Positions 47,840 to 55,392 of a stretch of DNA of 64,000 nucleotides are shown here, piece after piece; within the stretch, counting starts at the first letter, position 1; the number at the start of each line of letters is the position of its first letter. The DNA is from Eggerthella sp. GTDB taxonomy: Bacteria; Actinomycetota; Coriobacteriia; Coriobacteriales; Eggerthellaceae. A model generated the notes under the pieces. The model was not told where the DNA came from. It saw nothing but the letters and a program-made list of their open reading frames with translations, and did not search any database. The stretch lies in contig JAUNWY010000002.1 of the NCBI GenBank assembly GCA_030540085.1, positions 186,001 through 250,000 on the forward strand. Reading direction: 5' to 3'. The position numbers were made by a program, and so were the translations under genes.

Positions 47840-48439
47840 ATGGCACTTTTCAATAAGAAGGACAAACAAAAGAAGGAAAAAGAGAAGCCTCAAAAAAAGC
47901 CTCTGGAGATTTGGTACACCGAAGATGGCACCAAGATTGGTGATGATGGTTACCCTATGACCCCTCTTCGCACCAAAATGCATCATATCTGGAATGCTTA
48001 CTTCATCTATGCAATGGTGCTTTTGGTTTGGGGCCTTGCCTGTACCCTACTTGGTTGGTTCTCCGGCGAAACATTTACCGACTGGGAGCTCCGTGCCACT
48101 GGTGGCTGGGAATACAACGGTTACCGCCTTGCTACCCTTGTCCGCATCGAGGCACTTGTCTGCTTGTGGACCGCTGTGGCTGGCGTAATCCTCAATTTAA
48201 AGGGCTTTGCTTGGATGTATGATCGCGCTAGCAATGGGTTCGTAAACGGGCTCATGTACGCTCTGTTGGGCATCTCTATCGCTATTGAACTTGCTGCCCT
48301 TTTCATGATTCACATCATTAGCCCTGCATGCCTCATCAATATCGTGCTCATTGTTATGACCATCATCACAATGAAGCAGATCGACGAAGAGCGCCCATCG
48401 CTTAAAAAGGCTAAGCGCTTCCGTAAGGAAGTTAAATAG
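47840..48439 (+). CDS. Four-helix membrane protein of unknown function
   Basis: 199 residues. A Lys-rich cytosolic N-terminus (about 20 of the first 22 residues are polar or charged), a short conserved-looking segment EIWYTEDGTKIGDDGYPMTPLRTK, then four predicted helices at about 52-74, 97-121, 134-159 and 162-178, and a basic tail. No known domain recognised. AGAAAGG precedes the ATG and a terminator follows. It may belong to the acyl-CoA redox cluster by position only; it is the last chromosomal gene before attL. Confidence 0.78.
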   Translation: MALFNKKDKQKKEKEKPQKKPLEIWYTEDGTKIGDDGYPMTPLRTKMHHIWNAYFIYAMVLLVWGLACTLLGWFSGETFTDWELRATGGWEYNGYRLATLVRIEALVCLWTAVAGVILNLKGFAWMYDRASNGFVNGLMYALLGISIAIELAALFMIHIISPACLINIVLIVMTIITMKQIDEERPSLKKAKRFRKEVK

Positions 48440-48463
48440 ACCTCTGATTCATACGTCGCAAAT

Positions 48464-48495
48464 AAGCCACCTGCAATTGAGCGGGTGGCTTTTCT
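48464..48495 (+). terminator. Terminator after the four-helix membrane protein gene
   Basis: AAGCCACC-N12-GGTGGCTT followed by TTCTTTTTG, 24 bases after the stop. Confidence 0.85.
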
Positions 48496-48838
48496 TTTTG
48501 CGCAATTATCTTCTTTTCCGATTCGGCAGAAAAACCTCCGTACATAAACAGAGCTACGCTGCACAGAATCAAACGCACCGCTCCTGCGCTTACCACGACA
48601 GATAACACAGCTATAAACGAAGCACCTCTTGGCAGTCGCTCTTCTAGGCACACCTTACTCCTCCACAAGCGGGAAGAGTGGTTCAATGAGGGAATGCGGG
48701 TAATGAGCGATGACTACGGCAGCGGGATCGACTGGAACGAGTTTCCACATGCCAACCGAGTTCAGGCGGTAGCGGAAAGACCCCTTACACACTTTTTGAG
48801 CCATAACCCTAACCCTATAACGTTTCTGCAAATAAAAA
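48496..48838. other. Non-coding stretch before the left island end
   Basis: About 340 bases with no convincing gene. A plus-strand frame near 48660-48800 has coding-like composition (HKREEWFNEGMRVMSDDYG...) but lacks a good start and runs into the terminator at 48839; it may be a gene remnant. Confidence 0.4.
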
Positions 48839-48861
48839 AGCCGTCACTCAAAGCGACGGCT
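48833..48861 (-). terminator. Stranded tRNA terminator left of attL
   Basis: Minus strand AGCCGTC-N9-GACGGCT followed by six T residues. It begins 12 bases downstream of the 3' tRNA fragment at attL, in the orientation the tRNA would have had before the island inserted. Confidence 0.75.
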
Positions 48862-48873
48862 AATTCCTCGTGA

Positions 48874-48918
48874 TGGTGGGCCCACCCGGATTCGAACCGA
48901 GAACCAAAGGATTATGAG
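48874..48918 (-). repeat. attL: 45-bp copy of the tRNA 3' half
   Basis: Exactly repeats 61560-61604, from the CCA end through the T arm to the anticodon loop. Sequences diverge on both sides. It has no 5' tRNA half, so it is an attachment-site fragment and not a gene. Confidence 0.93.
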
Positions 48919-49008
48919 AAAAAACCTCTAGTCTAATAAGTGCGTTATTGCTGGTCAGTCCTGTTTCGATTTCATTGAGTATAATCTAATCCAGGCAATA
49001 TCGCAACG

Positions 49009-49030
49009 TTTTGCCCATGATTTGCCCATG
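49009..49030 (+). promoter_or_regulatory. Left integrase arm-type repeat pair
   Basis: Two copies of TTTGCCCATG one helical turn apart (11-bp period), 90 bp inside attL. A near-identical pair (one mismatch) with the same orientation occurs 52 bp inside attR, at 61486-61507. Best explained as integrase arm-binding sites. Confidence 0.6.
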
Positions 49031-49053
49031 CCGCCTGTCGGGAGCCTTGACAT

Positions 49054-49125
49054 CGAGGCTCTGCTTGGCTAGGCTCGCGCCGGCGCTTCTAAAGGCGCAC
49101 GCGCGCGCCTAGCCAAGTAGCCTCG
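49054..49125. repeat. 72-nt imperfect palindrome
   Basis: Arms CGAGGCT (49054-49060) with AGCCTCG (49119-49125), CTTGGCTAGGC (49064-49074) with GCCTAGCCAAG (49107-49117) and CGCGC (49076-49080) with GCGCG (49101-49105), around a GCGC-rich centre. No T tract. Confidence 0.8.
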
Positions 49126-49216
49126 GGCAGACTTGATTGCCCTTTCTCAAAGTGGCTAGTTCTAAATCGCCCGCCTCATCAACAGCATCAATTAGCAGCA
49201 TGCACTACCGAGTCGA

Positions 49217-49239
49217 TTGAGGGGGCTTCACCCCCTCAA
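49217..49239. repeat. 9-bp hairpin TTGAGGGGG...CCCCCTCAA
   Basis: TTGAGGGGG-CTTCA-CCCCCTCAA, perfect arms; directly precedes the larger nested palindrome. Confidence 0.8.
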
Positions 49240-49251
49240 ACTCCCCCGATA

Positions 49252-49298
49252 CGCCCACATTTATGAACGATTCGGGGAATCACTCATAAATGTGGGCG
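49252..49298. repeat. Nested 47-nt palindrome
   Basis: Outer 15-bp perfect arms CGCCCACATTTATGA (49252-49266) and TCATAAATGTGGGCG (49284-49298), an AC/AC mismatch step, then an inner GATTC-GGG-GAATC. Lies 50 bp beyond the stop of the 416-residue gene but has no T tract. Confidence 0.85.
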
Positions 49299-49347
49299 CT
49301 ATATATCATTGAAAACCACGCCAACCAGGTCTCAGCTTAAACCAAAG

Positions 49348-50598
49348 TTAACAGCTCTCTTTTTTGGCCATCTGAAGACAGTTATGAGAGCAAAAGCGTT
49401 TTCGGGTTCTTCCCTTTACTAGATAAGGAAGTCCGCATCTCTCGCAAATGCCAATATAAACTCCGCCGCGCCCGAGCAACGTCAGCCAGATTTGGCTTTC
49501 CAGGGTTCGCGCCATCAATCCCCCATCCCTGTCGGCGTCAACAGCAAAGTCGTAATCGATCCAACCGTATTCCATGCGGCTTTTTGCCATTGCATCGAAG
49601 AAAAACTCGGCGGTCGCTCGTTCGTTATCTATGTCGCCCGTAATGGCCAGGTAGAGGTTTCCGCCCCAATCCTCCCGAAAAGAACGTAAAGTTCCGGGCT
49701 TCCCGTCAATTTGATTGTCGGAAACATAACGGATAGACCGACCTGTCTTTCTGGAGGCATCTTTCAATTGGATTACACGATGGAACGAATCGTTGATGCT
49801 CTCGAACCCTATTTTCGAATACGGCGCCCACGACAAGAACCCCTCCTCCCTGAAGGGATCGTAATACTCAATCGCCTCTTTTAGAAGTTGACGAGGTTTC
49901 TCGTTACGCCAGTATTCGTTGAAGGCAACGGGGATGACGAATGCCGTATACGTTGAGTCGAGGGCCTCTACCGCACCAAACTTCGTGACAGACGTCTTCC
50001 GAAACCCACAATCAAACAGCGGCGCTGAGCAACCGCTCTCAAGAGAATGCCCTAAAGCAAGCATGAGAACGAGCATATTCTTGAGCCAGACCCAATCCTG
50101 CAAGGGCTCGACAACAACGAGACCCCCGCCACGGCACGATTCCGCTGCAGCCCGTAAGTCCTTCTCTTCGCCGAATCCGAACTCCGACACCGCCCTTCGG
50201 GCAGCAGATTCCTTCTCTTGGGACAGTTCGCCGGGACCCGCAACCAGAAACCAGCACTCAGAGGCCAGCATCGCCCTGGTGCCATTTGAGAACCTCCTCA
50301 AAGTTTTGCTCTTCAAAAATTCCTCGGGCGCGTATGTCCTCCTCAGCTTCGATTTCTCCATTCCGAAGGACGCATCCAGAGTTAGCTCCCGATGGGATAG
50401 CGGGGAGCCGAACGAAGCAATCGACGCGATGAGGGCGAAAGGGTCCTTGACTGAGAGGAACGCGTTGAGCTTCGCGATGCCCTCAGAATCATCGAGCAAT
50501 GTGCCCTTTTCCCTATCGAGCCCTGCCGCTTCCTCGGCATCGAGCGCCCATATAAGGGAATGGAGCTTCTTGTCCTTTCGCGCCAAAAACAGTTTCAT
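49348..50598 (-). CDS. Unknown 416-residue protein with C-terminal zinc finger
   Basis: No family recognised for the first 380 residues (mixed alpha/beta, no signal peptide or membrane helix). The C-terminus has CERCGLPYLVKGRTRKRFCSHNC, a CxxC...CxxxC zinc finger of the CGNR-like kind often found in DNA-binding regulators. It is the cargo gene nearest attL and is transcribed away from the plus-strand mobility operon, sharing its upstream region (50599-50743). Could be a regulator or a defence protein; I cannot say which. Confidence 0.75.
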   Translation of the reverse strand: MKLFLARKDKKLHSLIWALDAEEAAGLDREKGTLLDDSEGIAKLNAFLSVKDPFALIASIASFGSPLSHRELTLDASFGMEKSKLRRTYAPEEFLKSKTLRRFSNGTRAMLASECWFLVAGPGELSQEKESAARRAVSEFGFGEEKDLRAAAESCRGGGLVVVEPLQDWVWLKNMLVLMLALGHSLESGCSAPLFDCGFRKTSVTKFGAVEALDSTYTAFVIPVAFNEYWRNEKPRQLLKEAIEYYDPFREEGFLSWAPYSKIGFESINDSFHRVIQLKDASRKTGRSIRYVSDNQIDGKPGTLRSFREDWGGNLYLAITGDIDNERATAEFFFDAMAKSRMEYGWIDYDFAVDADRDGGLMARTLESQIWLTLLGRGGVYIGICERCGLPYLVKGRTRKRFCSHNCLQMAKKESC

Positions 50599-50650
50599 AT
50601 TCGCTCCCTACGGATGATATATATCGTTTAAATATACTTATCAATCTATA

Positions 50651-50679
50651 TTGACCATTCCATAGAATACTGATACTCT
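50651..50679 (+). promoter_or_regulatory. Promoter of the island mobility operon
   Basis: TTGACC (50651-50656), 17-base spacer, TACTCT (50674-50679). Confidence 0.65.
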
Positions 50680-50687
50680 ACGGAGTA

Positions 50688-50705
50688 GTTAGATGTTCAT
50701 CTAAC
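50688..50705. promoter_or_regulatory. Operator-like palindrome at the mobility promoter
   Basis: GTTAGATG-TT-CATCTAAC, perfect 8-bp arms, beginning about at the expected transcription start; a second smaller repeat CTAC-GGA-GTAG precedes it. Likely binding site for a regulator of excision. Confidence 0.55.
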
Positions 50706-50743
50706 ACTTTACCATCCATATCAACCAATAGAAAGGAGAAAGA

Positions 50744-50992
50744 ATGGCCACAGACGTCTATACGGTCGATGATCTGCGTCGCAAGTACGGGCTATCGCGC
50801 AGCGGCGCGTACGCCTACGTGCACTCGTTGCCGCCAGATGTGGTGATTCGGTTCGGCAAGTCAATCCGCATCGACAAGCTCGGGCTCGCCGAGCACCTGG
50901 CACAGCAAAAAACAGGGAGCGCCCCGTCGCCAAACAGCACGCTCCCTACGCACCCGCATCCCCAGCATAGTAAGGAGAGCAGGTATGAGTGA
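50744..50992 (+). CDS. Excisionase-like helix-turn-helix protein
   Basis: 82 residues. The first 50 residues form an AlpA/Xis-type winged helix (VYTVDDLRRKYGLSRSGAYAYVHSLPPDVVIRFGKSIRIDKLGLAEHL). Such proteins bend att DNA for excision or regulate element genes. The tail is Pro/His-rich. AAAGGAG precedes the ATG. First gene of the mobility operon; its end overlaps the next gene by eight bases. Confidence 0.8.
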   Translation: MATDVYTVDDLRRKYGLSRSGAYAYVHSLPPDVVIRFGKSIRIDKLGLAEHLAQQKTGSAPSPNSTLPTHPHPQHSKESRYE

Positions 50993-51872
50993 TTCTACCT
51001 TATTTTCCGTTGCCGATGCCTTTCCCGACATCATGGAAGCCCTTAAGCAACAGCCAAGGGAAATCCAAACCGGCATCGACGCCCTCGATAAAGAGCTCGT
51101 CACCATATCGGGAAAGTACGTCGCCGTCGCCGGCGAAACCAGCACGGGAAAGACCGACTTCTGCGTCTCCCTCGCCGCCAACCGCATCCGCACAGGCAAT
51201 CCCGTGCTTTTCGCCTCGATTGAAGTCGGCGAGCACACCATGCTTCGCCGCTTCGCCTCTCACTTCGCGAATGTTTACGCTCCGGGCACCGACGCCACCT
51301 TCCAAAGCGAAAACGGGATCAAGAATTTGACCTCGGAGCAGCAGGCCGCCCTCAACGGCGGCGTGGAGATGCTCGAACAATGCAAGCAGTTCCTCTATCT
51401 CTACGACGGCTCAGAGAAATACGGCGGCAAGGAGATGCGCATCGTCGAGCACGTCGCCGTGAAGGCCAAGGAAATCAGCAGGAAGCACTGCGTTCCGTGC
51501 CTCGTCATCTGCGATTACTTCCAACTCTTGGCCACGCGGGAATCCACTGGAACGGCGACCGAGAAGTTCGACGCCCTCTCCCATAAGCTTGCGCAGCTGG
51601 CCCACGAGACCGGATCCCCCGTCATCGTTCCGTGCGCGACGAACAAGGACGGCTCCATCCGGGGATCGGGACAAGTCAACTACGACAACGACATCACGCT
51701 GCATTTGAGCATCGATCAGGCTGAGTGCAACGAAGACGATTTGCCCGCGTTGAGCATCCGCCCCATGATCGTGCACGTGAAGAAGAACCGAGACGGACGC
51801 GCGCGAGCGCGCGTCAAGCTCGACTACCGCCCCGCATCGCACCGCTTCACCGACCGTGGCGGTGAGCTGTGA
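50985..51872 (+). CDS. RecA-fold ATPase related to DnaB helicase C-domain
   Basis: 295 residues. Walker A GETSTGKTDFCVSLA (residues 50-64), Walker B-like CLVICDYFQLL, then LSHKLAQLAHETGSPVIVPCATNKDGSIRGSGQVNYDNDITLHL resembling the DnaB/RepA C-terminal core. No primase-interacting N-terminal domain. It sits between the excisionase-like gene and the integrase, overlapping both, so it is an integral part of the mobility operon. It might act as a helicase or loader for the excised circle, or as a recombination accessory. Confidence 0.82.
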   Translation: MSDSTLFSVADAFPDIMEALKQQPREIQTGIDALDKELVTISGKYVAVAGETSTGKTDFCVSLAANRIRTGNPVLFASIEVGEHTMLRRFASHFANVYAPGTDATFQSENGIKNLTSEQQAALNGGVEMLEQCKQFLYLYDGSEKYGGKEMRIVEHVAVKAKEISRKHCVPCLVICDYFQLLATRESTGTATEKFDALSHKLAQLAHETGSPVIVPCATNKDGSIRGSGQVNYDNDITLHLSIDQAECNEDDLPALSIRPMIVHVKKNRDGRARARVKLDYRPASHRFTDRGGEL

Positions 51873-53116
51873 TGGCCGAGGTAAGGGGCGGCCAGAAAGA
51901 GAGAATCGGGACCAAAAAGTGGCGCATACGGGTGAGCCTCGGCAAGGATCCCGAAACCGGGAAGTACCTGCGCTCGCCCTCGCGCATAGTGCACGGCACG
52001 TCCAAGGATGCCGACGCGGCGATCGCGGAATACCGCAAGGAACTGCAATCAAGGCTCGACAACCCGGGTCGCGAGCTCACCTTCGCCGAATACGCCCGCG
52101 ACTTTTACGAGCACCGGGAGGTGCTGGGCGAGAGCCCCTTGTCGCGAAAATCCGAGCGCATGGAGATTGCCAAGCTAGTGGACATGTTCGGTCCGCTCGC
52201 ATTGGAGGAGATCAAGCCCGCCACGGTCAAGAAGGCCTACCTAGACGCTTCCGGCAGTCAAGGCATGAGCCAGGCGATGCTCAAGCGCGTATCGAAGCGT
52301 TTGAAGATGATACTCGAAGAGGCCGTCAACGACGGCATACTCGACCGCAACCCCGCAGCGAAGATAAAGGTCGCCGAGCCCAAGCGTAAATCCCCCAAAG
52401 CGCTCAGCGCCGAGGAGGCGGAACGCCTTGCGGCTCTGCTCGATAGCGAGGGCCCGGCGCCCCTTACCGTGGCGATAAGGCTCATGCTCTTCGGCGGACT
52501 GAGAAAGGGCGAAGTGTTGGGCCTCGATTGGGCGAACGTCGATTTCGATGCCAACGCGGTGTTCGTCTGCAAGCAGTTCAGCAACGACCGCCAGCTTCGA
52601 CCGCCCAAAAGCGCCAATTCTCGGCGCTGGGTCAGCTTCGACCCGGCGACCATGGCCTTCCTCGCAAGATGGAAGGCTATGCAGCCGCAAACGATGGATC
52701 CGCGCATGCGGCTCGTCCAAAACGACGACACGCCCGTGGTGGCCAACCCCCTCGGCACGAACACGGACCCTACCAACTTTAACCGCATGTTCCGCGACTT
52801 TTGCGTCGAACACGGTTTCGGCTCCTACGAGTCGGAGGCGCGGTACGTCGACGAAAACGGCTACGTGCGAGCCCGCAAGGTCGGCTATGAGGGCCTCACG
52901 CCCCACGGCCTGCGCCATACGCACGCGACGCTTTTGATCGGTGCCAACAACGACGTGAAAACGGTCTCGACGAGGCTCGGGCATTCAAGCGTCTCGCTGA
53001 CGCTGAACGTCTACGCCGATGCGATACGCAAGAACGACGTCTCCGCAGCCCAGAGCATCGCAGAAATCCTAGGGCCCAAGGGCAAGGCCGACGACGAGGG
53101 GCAGGAAGCCCGATGA
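51872..53116 (+). CDS. int: Tyrosine recombinase, island integrase
   Basis: 414 residues. N-terminal arm-binding domain (KKWRIRVSLGKDPETGKYLR, residues about 15-60), SAM-like core-binding domain (70-165) and catalytic domain with R211 (GGLRKGEVLGLDW), H345 and R348 (HGLRHTHATLL), H371 (LGHSSVSLTLN) and Y381. Start ATG overlaps the previous stop (TGATG); a GTG one codon earlier is also possible. The gene is in the middle of the island, 3 kb from attL, in one operon with mobilization genes. Expected to act on the 45-bp tRNA core. Confidence 0.93.
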   Translation: MAEVRGGQKERIGTKKWRIRVSLGKDPETGKYLRSPSRIVHGTSKDADAAIAEYRKELQSRLDNPGRELTFAEYARDFYEHREVLGESPLSRKSERMEIAKLVDMFGPLALEEIKPATVKKAYLDASGSQGMSQAMLKRVSKRLKMILEEAVNDGILDRNPAAKIKVAEPKRKSPKALSAEEAERLAALLDSEGPAPLTVAIRLMLFGGLRKGEVLGLDWANVDFDANAVFVCKQFSNDRQLRPPKSANSRRWVSFDPATMAFLARWKAMQPQTMDPRMRLVQNDDTPVVANPLGTNTDPTNFNRMFRDFCVEHGFGSYESEARYVDENGYVRARKVGYEGLTPHGLRHTHATLLIGANNDVKTVSTRLGHSSVSLTLNVYADAIRKNDVSAAQSIAEILGPKGKADDEGQEAR

Positions 53117-53478
53117 AATCGGTCAGCGAGAAAGCCGGCGGCAAAAGGCTCAACATCCGGGTCTCGGAAGCCGAACACGCCGCCATATCGGCAAGGGCGG
53201 CCGAGGCGCGAACGAGCATCTCCGAATACGTCCGCAAGCGGGCTCTGCGCGACGAGCAGGGCCCGCGGCCCATAGAGGTCGATGTCGGCGAGCTTCATAA
53301 GATCTATCGAGACCTACGGCATGCGGGCGGCAACCTCAACCAACTCTGCCGCTGGCTGAATTCTCACAGGTCAACGGCGGCGAGCACGGAAAACGAGATA
53401 AAGAGCGCGCTGGAAGCCACGCGATGCGCTTCGAGCCAGGTAGCCGACTTCATAGCGAAGGTGCGAGAAAGGATGTAA
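53113..53478 (+). CDS. mobC: Mobilization protein MobC-like relaxosome component
   Basis: 121 residues. N-terminal ribbon-helix-helix (KRLNIRVSEAEHAAISARAAEARTSISEYVRKRAL) followed by the MobC segment HKIYRDLRHAGGNLNQLCRWLNSH. It helps the relaxase recognise and open oriT. ATG overlaps the integrase stop (ATGA). Expected DNA target would be a nearby oriT, not identified with confidence. Confidence 0.9.
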   Translation: MKSVSEKAGGKRLNIRVSEAEHAAISARAAEARTSISEYVRKRALRDEQGPRPIEVDVGELHKIYRDLRHAGGNLNQLCRWLNSHRSTAASTENEIKSALEATRCASSQVADFIAKVRERM

Positions 53479-53479
53479 G

Positions 53480-55378
53480 GTGAAGGCAAGCAAGATAGCC
53501 GGCGTCGCCATAGTGGCGGGAGTGACAATCGCAATAGCGATTGCCTCCCTGCCGTTTGGCGCGCCTTTCGTTCAAGCCGCGATGTCGGGCGGCAAGCTCG
53601 ACCAGGCATGGATTCCCCATGCCTTCCAAGTGTTGGAAGGCGGGCCGGAATCGCTGATCGAATATGCGAAGGCGTCCGCGAGCGCCGAAGGCGGGATCGC
53701 CCCTGCGCTCGCATGGCTAGCGATTGTCGCGGGGGCGATCGTCCTCTTCGCATGCTATCAGGCGGCGAAATCGCCCAAGCGCGAAGTGGAGAACGGCATC
53801 CTCGGCAAGCAATCGTCCATTAAAACCGCCGGCGAGATAATCGAGAGCTGTCCGATGTGGAACGGGAAATCCGAGCCATCGGACGGCGTTGCGCTCGGCT
53901 TCGTGCGAGGCAAGGCTGCGGTGCTGGAATGCGTGCATTGCGCGGTGTGCGCGCCGAGCGGCTCCAAGAAGACGCGCGGATCGGTATACCCGACGATAGA
54001 CGCGCTGTCGTTCTCCGGAAGGAACAACCTCCTCGTCACGGACCCGTCGCTCGAGATCTACTGCATGGCCGGAAAATGCCTTGCCGAAAGGGGTTACGAG
54101 GTCCATCTGCTTGATTTGGAGAACCCTAGGCAAGGATCGCGGTTCAACCCGCTGAAGCTCATAGCCGACCTCAGTGAGGCCGGAAAGGGCGAGTTCGCCG
54201 AGGACCGTGCCCGCGAAATCGGCTCTATGCTGTTCCCTGAAAAGGGCAACGAGAACGACATCTTCGTAAACGCAGCAGGCGGCGTATTCGCCGCCTGCGC
54301 ATTCGCCGTGGCGACCCTTCCCGAAGTGCCCAGCGAAGAGCGCCACTTGTGGTCGGTTGTGAAGACCATCATGGCGGGAACGCTCGACGGAGCGGCCGCC
54401 CTGAAGGACTGGATTCGCGGGTTCGGCCCGGAAAGCCCCGTTGCGGCCATGGCGGCGACGTTCCTTGCGTCGGAGGGCAAGCTCGAAAGCTCCATCCTCG
54501 CGTCGTTGCACGACGGCCTGCAACCTTTCACCAGCCAGAACATGCGCTGGCTCACCTCCGCGTCGGATCTCGGAATCGATGAGATGATGGCCGGCAGAAG
54601 CGCCGTCTTCATCCATACCTTAGGACCGGGCGCGCCGGCGAACCGCATAGCATCGCTGTTCCTGGCTCAACACTGGGCCGAAACTCAGCGGCTCGGCATG
54701 CGCCGTAGCCTGAGGCCCTGCTGGGTTGTGGGCGACGAATTCCATTCGCTGCCGAAGTTCGACCTCCCCCACGCGCTCGAACAGGCCAGGAAATACGAGC
54801 TGCACTACGTCATGTACACGCAAAGCTTCAGCGGCTACGACCAATACAAGACCCAGAAGGAAGACGGCAAGGACGCAATCCTGGCGAACTGCGACGTGAA
54901 AGCGCTCTATAAAGCTGGAAGCGACCTTGATGCGCGCTACTTCGAGACGCTGGGCGGCTTCAAGACGATACGAGCGCGCAACACCGGGGAGCAGCGCCAG
55001 GGCGTAGGCCGCAGCGGCAGCAGCGAGGGCTTCAGCGAGCAGAAAGTCCCATTGTGGCCGCAGGGCGACGTACTGGAAAGGAACCCCGAGAAAGACGGGG
55101 TCCTCGTTGTGCAGTCGGCCCTCGGTGCACGAAAGGCCGGAAAGTTCGAGATACCGGTTGTCGATGCCTCGAAGACGTTCGTCTCCGATCACTTCAAGAC
55201 CCTCGGAACGCCCGATTTCGAGCGCAAGGTCATCGCCGACACGCTCGACGAGCTCGAAGCAAAGGCCGAAGGCATAGCGATAGACGTCAATGGATGGCAG
55301 CCCGATTTCGAGGCCTGCAAGTCCGACAAGACGAAAGCGGCGGAAATCGCCGACGACGAATTCGCTGCCTGGGACTAA
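53480..55378 (+). CDS. VirD4/TraG-type coupling protein (T4CP)
   Basis: 632 residues from GTG 53480. Two N-terminal membrane helices (about 7-23 and 73-93) and a cytosolic ATPase domain. Walker A is CAPSGSKKTRG (about 158-167), with Lys instead of the usual Gly before the Lys-Thr; Walker B is CWVVGDEFHSL (414-424). The DPKGEL-type motif appears as TDPSLEIY. Brings the relaxase-DNA complex to a type IV secretion channel; no other secretion gene is on the island, so it must use a helper's channel. Confidence 0.88.
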   Translation: MKASKIAGVAIVAGVTIAIAIASLPFGAPFVQAAMSGGKLDQAWIPHAFQVLEGGPESLIEYAKASASAEGGIAPALAWLAIVAGAIVLFACYQAAKSPKREVENGILGKQSSIKTAGEIIESCPMWNGKSEPSDGVALGFVRGKAAVLECVHCAVCAPSGSKKTRGSVYPTIDALSFSGRNNLLVTDPSLEIYCMAGKCLAERGYEVHLLDLENPRQGSRFNPLKLIADLSEAGKGEFAEDRAREIGSMLFPEKGNENDIFVNAAGGVFAACAFAVATLPEVPSEERHLWSVVKTIMAGTLDGAAALKDWIRGFGPESPVAAMAATFLASEGKLESSILASLHDGLQPFTSQNMRWLTSASDLGIDEMMAGRSAVFIHTLGPGAPANRIASLFLAQHWAETQRLGMRRSLRPCWVVGDEFHSLPKFDLPHALEQARKYELHYVMYTQSFSGYDQYKTQKEDGKDAILANCDVKALYKAGSDLDARYFETLGGFKTIRARNTGEQRQGVGRSGSSEGFSEQKVPLWPQGDVLERNPEKDGVLVVQSALGARKAGKFEIPVVDASKTFVSDHFKTLGTPDFERKVIADTLDELEAKAEGIAIDVNGWQPDFEACKSDKTKAAEIADDEFAAWD

Positions 55379-55392
55379 ACAAGGGTTTCCGC

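Larger units (their letters stand above)
49031..49347. other. Palindrome-rich non-coding region inside attL
   Basis: 317 bases without a gene, containing three separate inverted repeats (49054-49125, 49217-49239, 49252-49298). Candidate origin of transfer, replication origin or regulatory region of the island. Confidence 0.6.

Noticed and set aside
48432..48686. 84-codon minus-strand frame with a hydrophobic stretch
   Set aside because: Poor start, overlaps the terminator of the neighbouring gene and resembles nothing.
48703..48873. 56-codon plus-strand frame with coding-like start (MSDDYGSGIDWNEF)
   Set aside because: No ribosome-binding site, reads through a terminator hairpin and ends at attL; at most a gene remnant.
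48874..48918. Second tRNA gene at the left end
   Set aside because: Only the 3' part from the anticodon loop is present; it is the attL repeat.
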